The position numbers were made by a program, and so were the translations under genes. Positions 5,640-9,851 of a stretch of DNA of 9,851 bases are shown here, piece by piece. Source of the stretch: Desulfobacterales bacterium (lineage in GTDB: Bacteria > Desulfobacterota > Desulfobacteria > Desulfobacterales > Desulfosalsimonadaceae); NCBI GenBank assembly GCA_029933295.1, contig JAOZOL010000061.1, positions 1 through 9,851 of the forward strand, written 5' to 3'. The notes under the pieces were generated by a model. That model worked only from the letters and a program-made list of their open reading frames with translations. It was not told the DNA's origin and ran no database searches. Positions within the stretch are counted from its first letter, which is position 1. Each line of letters opens with the position of its first letter.

Positions 5640-7727
5640 ATGTCGTCTGGTACTCACTCATTGAAAGGCCGTAAGACATTCAAAAGTACAGCGTTCATCA
5701 TTCTGATGTTTTTGGGTTGCCTGGCTGTTTATTCAAATACTTTTCATGCACCGTTTGCCTTTGATGATTATCCGTTTATCCTTAACAATAAGCCTGTTCA
5801 CATAACGGAGATTTCGTTTGATAGTCTGGCCGGAGCTGCCTGTGAGGGTAAGGCCCGGCAACGTCCCCTGTCTAACATCAGTTTTGCCTTTAATTTTTAT
5901 TTTGGCAATTATCAGCCATTCGGTTATCATGTTGTTAATATTTTTATCCATTTATTGTCCGGTATTTTTCTTTTTTTTCTTATCCGCCAGACCCTTGTTC
6001 TGCCTTTTCCGTTTCATGATAAGAATACGGTTTGCTCCTCTTTAACTGGTATTTCGCCTTTTAATCTGGATATTGCAGCGTTTTTTGCCGTATTGGTCTG
6101 GCTGGTTCATCCCATCCATGTTGAATCCGTTACCTATATCTGCCAGCGCATGACCAGCATGGCCGGCCTGTTTTATATTCTTGCCCTTTTGTTTTATGTT
6201 AAGGGTCGTTTGACGGTTCAGGCAAATCCGAAAAGCAGTGTCACCGCAGGGTTATTTTTTCTTGGCTGTCTGGTTAGCGGAATGCTTTCCATTGCCGCTA
6301 AACCAAATGCCGCCACAATTCCTGTCATGATTTTTTTCTATGAATGGTTCTTTTTTCAGAATTTAAGCACAGACCGGATCAAACGCCGTTTCGTGTGGAT
6401 TGGCGTGGCGGCAATTGTTTTTTGTATTTTTTGTTTTATATTTCTTGGAAATACCCCGATTGACAGAATTCTGTCTGCCTATACCCATAGGGATTTTACG
6501 TTATTCCAGAGGGTGCTTACGGAGTCCCGGGTGGTGCTGTATTATATCAGTCTGATTTTTTTTCCCTATTATGGCAGATTTAATCTGGATTATAATTATC
6601 CGCTTTCTGATGCGTTAATAGCGCCGCCTACAACATTTTTGGCCATGCTCGCGATTGTAGGCCTTTTTAGCATTGTTGTTTATTCAGCACGACGTGACCG
6701 GTTTGTCGTATTTGGAATACTCTGGTTTTTAACAAACCTGGCGATTGAATCATCTGTAATCGGACTTGAAATTATTTTTGAACATAGAACATATCTGCCG
6801 TCCATGTTTTTTATTCCTGTGGTGGTGCTGCTGTGTTTTCGATATATCCGCTCCGGATGGGTAGTGATGGGACTGCTATGCCTGCTGATTGTAATAGAAT
6901 CTGTCTGGACGTATCAGCGAAATGAAATCTGGCAGGATGGCGTCAGCCTTTGGGATGACTGTATTCAAAAATCACCCCAAAAAGCACGGCCCCACTACAA
7001 TCTGGGGTGTGCGCTGGTGAAACAAAATTTAAATGATAAAACGATTAAAGCATTTGAAAAAGCAGTCCAGTTGAACCCGGATTTTTCCACCGCACATTAC
7101 AATCTGGGATATGCCATGGCGCAGAAACAGATGTATGATCAGGCGATTGTTCATTTTAATAAGGCATTAACACTTGATCCTGATTATGCCCAAGCCCATA
7201 ATAATCTTGCCAATGCATTGTCTAAAAATGGACGACGGCCGGATCTCGCGTTAAAACATTACCGGTTGGCTGTAAAATTAAAGCCCGATAATGCCGAGTT
7301 CCATACCAATCTGGGTGCGGAACTTTTTTCCCGGGGCAGTGTCAATGAAGCGATTACGCATTATCAAAAGGCGCTTGCCCTGGCACCAAGCAATGTAAAA
7401 ATCCTCAATCGTCTGGGATATGCTCTGTTTTGTCAGGGGAACTTTGACAAGGCCATGTTATATTATCTAAAGGCATTGGATCTGGCACCGGACAATGCGG
7501 AAACACTTGGTAAAATAGGGGATGTTTTATTAAAAGAAAATCGTATTGATGATGCGATTGATTATTATATCAAAGCATTGAAAATTAATCCAACAGATGC
7601 CCAGTCTCATTATAATTTGGGTATTGCATATTATCAGATCGGGGAGAAAGCCTTGGCCATTTACCAAATAAAAGAGGCGAAAAAAATTTCTCCAAACCTT
7701 CTACCACCTGAATTTATGCAAAAATAG
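5640..7727 (+). CDS. Polytopic membrane protein with seven C-terminal TPRs, TMTC/GT-C glycosyltransferase-like
   Basis: A 695-residue protein in two halves. Residues about 15-425 hold roughly ten or more hydrophobic segments (for example 17-33, 99-117, 144-160, 172-187, 203-220, 252-270, 333-350, 388-401, 406-420). They carry motifs like those of GT-C/TMTC-type proteins: FDDYPFILNNKPV (41-53) with an acidic pair after the first membrane helix, RPLSNISFAFNFYFG (75-89), YHVVNIFIHLLSG (96-108), HPIHVESVTYICQR (157-170) and EHRTYLPSMFF (381-391). The C-terminal half has seven tandem TPR units at about 450-483, 484-517, 518-552 (one residue longer), 553-586, 587-620, 621-654 and 655-688. In known GT-C enzymes the acidic pair acts in sugar transfer from a polyprenyl-linked donor; bacterial homologues of this architecture are mostly uncharacterised. 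The side of the membrane bearing the TPRs is inferred to be the same as the catalytic loop. The next gene begins 23 bp later with its own ribosome binding site. Function is a family-level inference only. Confidence 0.85.
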   Translation: MSSGTHSLKGRKTFKSTAFIILMFLGCLAVYSNTFHAPFAFDDYPFILNNKPVHITEISFDSLAGAACEGKARQRPLSNISFAFNFYFGNYQPFGYHVVNIFIHLLSGIFLFFLIRQTLVLPFPFHDKNTVCSSLTGISPFNLDIAAFFAVLVWLVHPIHVESVTYICQRMTSMAGLFYILALLFYVKGRLTVQANPKSSVTAGLFFLGCLVSGMLSIAAKPNAATIPVMIFFYEWFFFQNLSTDRIKRRFVWIGVAAIVFCIFCFIFLGNTPIDRILSAYTHRDFTLFQRVLTESRVVLYYISLIFFPYYGRFNLDYNYPLSDALIAPPTTFLAMLAIVGLFSIVVYSARRDRFVVFGILWFLTNLAIESSVIGLEIIFEHRTYLPSMFFIPVVVLLCFRYIRSGWVVMGLLCLLIVIESVWTYQRNEIWQDGVSLWDDCIQKSPQKARPHYNLGCALVKQNLNDKTIKAFEKAVQLNPDFSTAHYNLGYAMAQKQMYDQAIVHFNKALTLDPDYAQAHNNLANALSKNGRRPDLALKHYRLAVKLKPDNAEFHTNLGAELFSRGSVNEAITHYQKALALAPSNVKILNRLGYALFCQGNFDKAMLYYLKALDLAPDNAETLGKIGDVLLKENRIDDAIDYYIKALKINPTDAQSHYNLGIAYYQIGEKALAIYQIKEAKKISPNLLPPEFMQK

Positions 7728-7750
7728 TCACATAAACAAGGAGAATTGAA

Positions 7751-8824
7751 ATGACCCAACCCCAACTGCCTGAAATCGGAAAAATATCGCCTGAAGTATT
7801 TGATCATATTATCTTTCCGCATTTGGGCAAAAAAGATGAGCGCGTCCTTGTCGGTCCCAGGAACGGCGTGGACACAGGGATCGTTGATTTAGGCGGCGGC
7901 AAGGTAATGGTGACAACAACCGATCCTGTTTTTATTGTTCCTGAATACGGATTTGACCGCGCGGCATGGTTTGCCGTTCATATCCTTTTATCTGATGCCG
8001 TGACATCCGGATTGAAGCCGGATTACATATCCATTGATCTTAATCTTCCGTTAAAAATGAAAACTGAAGAGTTTGCCCAGATGTGGAGGACAATGGATGA
8101 GGAATTTACAAAAATGAATATAGCCGTAATAAGCGGCCATACGGCCAAGTATGCGGGTGTAGATTATCCCATGGTCGGCGGTGCAACGGTGATTTGTATC
8201 GGTGATAAGGACAAGTATGTGGGCCCGGATTTTGTCACGGAAGGTGATGATATCATCATCACCAAGGGGGCTGCGATTGAATCGACAGGGTTGTTTGTGG
8301 CCGGCGTTCCGCAGATCATTGAAGCGGCACTGGGAAAAGCTTTTTTAAAGGATACCGAAAATATTTTTTGGCAAATGAGCGTTGTTGAAGATGCATTAAC
8401 GGCAGTCAGCGTGGGCGTAAGGGACAACGGCGTAACCATGATGCACGATGCTACGGAATGCGGCGTCTGGGGCGGGCTGTTTGAAATTGCAAACTCGGCG
8501 GGAAAGGGATTGAGGATAGATAAAGAAAAAATTCCGGTTCATCCCAATGTGAAAAAGGTCTGTGAATTGTTTAAGATCGACCCTTATTGTTCGATCAGTG
8601 AAGGAACGCTTCTCATTGCATGCAAAGATCATAAATCCGGTAAAGTGATTGAAAAACTAAAAGAAAAAGGGATTACATCTGCTGTTATCGGTAAGGTCAT
8701 GGAAAAAAATTACGGTATTAAGGTTATTGAGAACCATAAAGAAAAAGTTCTCGTACATCCGGTTGTTGATCCGTTCTGGCAGGCGTTTGACAGGGCATTA
8801 AAACGCGTAAAGATGGCTTCGTAA
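7751..8824 (+). CDS. AIR synthase-related (PurM/HypE-like) ATP-binding protein
   Basis: A 357-residue cytoplasmic protein of the PurM/HypE/ThiL/SelD superfamily, whose members use ATP to activate a carbonyl, phosphate or thiocarboxamide-type substrate. The N-terminal AIRS domain (about 35-152) shows NGVDTGIVDLG, TTDPVF (57-61), SDAVTSGLKPDY in the place of the usual ND..SGA segment, and SGHTAKY (128-134) followed by GGATVICIG. The C-terminal AIRS_C domain (about 160-320) shows GDDIIITKGAAIESTG (165-180) and MHDATECGVWGGLFEIANSAGKG (231-253), the equivalent of MHDPTEGG in relatives. Unlike true HypE it does not end in a Cys-containing PRxC-type tail; the C-terminus is KRVKMAS, so it should not be called a hydrogenase maturation protein with confidence. 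AAGGAG at 7738-7743 lies 7 nt before the ATG. It follows the TPR gene closely and is convergent with bioB. Substrate unknown. Confidence 0.85.
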   Translation: MTQPQLPEIGKISPEVFDHIIFPHLGKKDERVLVGPRNGVDTGIVDLGGGKVMVTTTDPVFIVPEYGFDRAAWFAVHILLSDAVTSGLKPDYISIDLNLPLKMKTEEFAQMWRTMDEEFTKMNIAVISGHTAKYAGVDYPMVGGATVICIGDKDKYVGPDFVTEGDDIIITKGAAIESTGLFVAGVPQIIEAALGKAFLKDTENIFWQMSVVEDALTAVSVGVRDNGVTMMHDATECGVWGGLFEIANSAGKGLRIDKEKIPVHPNVKKVCELFKIDPYCSISEGTLLIACKDHKSGKVIEKLKEKGITSAVIGKVMEKNYGIKVIENHKEKVLVHPVVDPFWQAFDRALKRVKMAS

Positions 8825-8827
8825 AAA

Positions 8828-9805
8828 TTAAGCATGCAGTTCCAAGCCAAGATCATCCATTAACCGGATATCATCTTCCGGCTTCCGGCCTTTTATGGTG
8901 AGCAGATCACCGACAATCATGCCGTTTGCCCCTGAAAGAAACACAAGATGCTGGGCGTCTTTGAAAACCTCAAGCCGGCCGGCTCCCAGTTTGATATCCT
9001 TTTGTGGCATAATAAAACGGGCCAGGGCAATTGTTTTCACCGCTTCCCACAGGGGCATCTGTGTAATTTTTTCAAGCCGCGTCCCTTTAATGGGGACTAA
9101 AAAATTGATCGGCACGGAATCCGGGTCCAGATCCCGTATCTCATAAAGGAAATCAAGACGGTCCTTTTGTAATTCGCCCATCCCGAGGATCCCCCCGACA
9201 CAGGTCTCAAGCCCCGCCTTTTGCGCCGCCCTGATTGTTTCAACCCGGTCGTCATAGGAGTGGGTCGTGCAGATATGGGGGTAGAAGTTTTTTGATGTTT
9301 CAATGTTATGGTGATAGCGGATAAGCCCCCCATCCTTCAGGCGTAAAAAATCATTTTCAGTAAGTATGCCCAGCGATGCGCAGGGCTTTTGTGCAAGATT
9401 TTTTTCATAAAATCCGGCCACGGTTTGTTTTACGACTTTCAGTTCATTTTTTTGCAACTTTTTTCCGGCGGTTACGATACTAAAGCGTCGGCTGTGCCTT
9501 TCTTCTTTTTCGGCCCGCTCAAGCATTTCAGTATCTGACATGAGGGGATAGACGTCAAAATTTGTTTTATGATGTGCTGACTGGGCGCAGAAAGCGCAAT
9601 CTTCGGAGCAACGCCCGCTTTTTGCATTAACGATGGCGCAGGTGGTGACGCTGTCGCCTTTGAAATGTCGTCTTATCTCCGATGCGGCAAAAAGAAGATG
9701 GTGAAATTGGTCCTTTTCAAGATTAAGGATGTCAAGGGCGTCTTTTCTGCATAGGGTTTTATCGCGTTTAACCTTGTCTATGAGTTTGGTTATTCCATTA
9801 TTCAT
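8828..9805 (-). CDS. bioB: Biotin synthase (radical SAM)
   Basis: Inserts sulfur into dethiobiotin to make biotin, using S-adenosylmethionine radicals and a sacrificial auxiliary Fe-S cluster. 325 residues, normal for the family. The radical SAM cluster motif is Cys66-x3-Cys70-x2-Cys73 (GRCSEDCAFCAQSAHH). Other signatures are RYHHNIETS (163-171), ICTTHSYDDRVETI (178-191), ETCVGGILGMGE (200-211), DSVPINFLVPIKGT (229-242) and GAGR (274-277). By my alignment to E. coli BioB, Cys142 and Cys202 match Cys128 and Cys188 and Arg277 matches Arg260. Ser109 stands where Cys97 is expected, and the substrate-contact NHNLD is HHNIE. This points to an anaerobe-type BioB variant rather than the E. coli type. 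The start is supported by AAGGAC ending 5 nt before the ATG. No other bio genes are visible. Its 3' end lies 3 bp from the convergent AIR synthase-related gene. Confidence 0.95.
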   Translation of the reverse strand: MNNGITKLIDKVKRDKTLCRKDALDILNLEKDQFHHLLFAASEIRRHFKGDSVTTCAIVNAKSGRCSEDCAFCAQSAHHKTNFDVYPLMSDTEMLERAEKEERHSRRFSIVTAGKKLQKNELKVVKQTVAGFYEKNLAQKPCASLGILTENDFLRLKDGGLIRYHHNIETSKNFYPHICTTHSYDDRVETIRAAQKAGLETCVGGILGMGELQKDRLDFLYEIRDLDPDSVPINFLVPIKGTRLEKITQMPLWEAVKTIALARFIMPQKDIKLGAGRLEVFKDAQHLVFLSGANGMIVGDLLTIKGRKPEDDIRLMDDLGLELHA

Positions 9806-9824
9806 TGTATGTCCTTACCTCAAA

Positions 9825-9840
9825 GGGCAGGTCACTGCCC
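9825..9840 (-). promoter_or_regulatory. Small hairpin in the bioB leader
   Basis: GGGCAG and CTGCCC form a perfect 6-bp stem around a 4-nt loop (GTCA on the + strand), starting 20 nt upstream of the bioB ATG and just before its ribosome binding site. It might affect translation or be an operator half-site pair. It does not match the classical BirA operator (a long-spaced TTGTAAACC-type palindrome). The window ends 11 bp further on, so the rest of the leader cannot be judged. Confidence 0.45.
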
Positions 9841-9851
9841 ACCAAGAAACA

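Overview
The window looks like chromosomal DNA of a strictly anaerobic, autotrophy-capable bacterium. The most likely source is a sulfate reducer of the Desulfobacterales type (Desulfobacterota). This rests on a Wood-Ljungdahl (reductive acetyl-CoA) gene block of bacterial AcsB/AcsC/AcsE type, moderate GC content, strong AAGGAG-type ribosome binding sites, and an anaerobe-style BioB. The taxonomic assignment is inference; no marker gene is present.

Region 1 (1-4585, + strand) is the acetyl-CoA synthase block. It holds acsB (5' end cut by the window edge), acsC (large, Fe-S subunit of the corrinoid iron-sulfur protein) and acsE (methyltetrahydrofolate:corrinoid methyltransferase). AcsE moves the methyl group from methyl-H4folate to the CoFeSP cobalt. 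The methylated CoFeSP then delivers it to the Ni-Fe-S A-cluster of AcsB, where it joins CO and CoA to give acetyl-CoA (or the reverse during acetate oxidation). The acsD gene for the small CoFeSP subunit is not between acsC and acsE and must lie elsewhere. A hairpin without a U-tract sits between acsB and acsC. A strong intrinsic terminator follows acsE.

Region 2 (4669-5292, +) is a DUF3786 gene of unknown function. Its ribosome binding site starts 4 nt after the terminator's U-tract, so its expression probably depends on readthrough of that terminator.

Region 3 (5293-5639) is about 350 bp of non-coding DNA. It contains a 63-bp nested palindromic element, a short hairpin, and a REP-like 9-bp perfect inverted repeat.

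Region 4 (5640-8824, +) is a probable two-gene unit. The first gene encodes a polytopic membrane protein resembling the TMTC/GT-C glycosyltransferase group, with seven C-terminal TPRs. The second encodes a PurM/HypE-like (AIR synthase-related) ATP-binding protein that lacks the HypE C-terminal cysteine.

Region 5 (8828-9805, - strand) is bioB, convergent with the previous gene and separated from it by only 3 bp. Its upstream leader contains a small hairpin.

I see no CRISPR array, tRNA, rRNA, transposase or phage gene. Most of the window is recognisable metabolism. The items most worth a second look are the terminator placed just before the DUF3786 gene, the altered auxiliary-cluster residues in BioB, the extra cysteines near the A-cluster, and the palindromic elements in the intergenic region.
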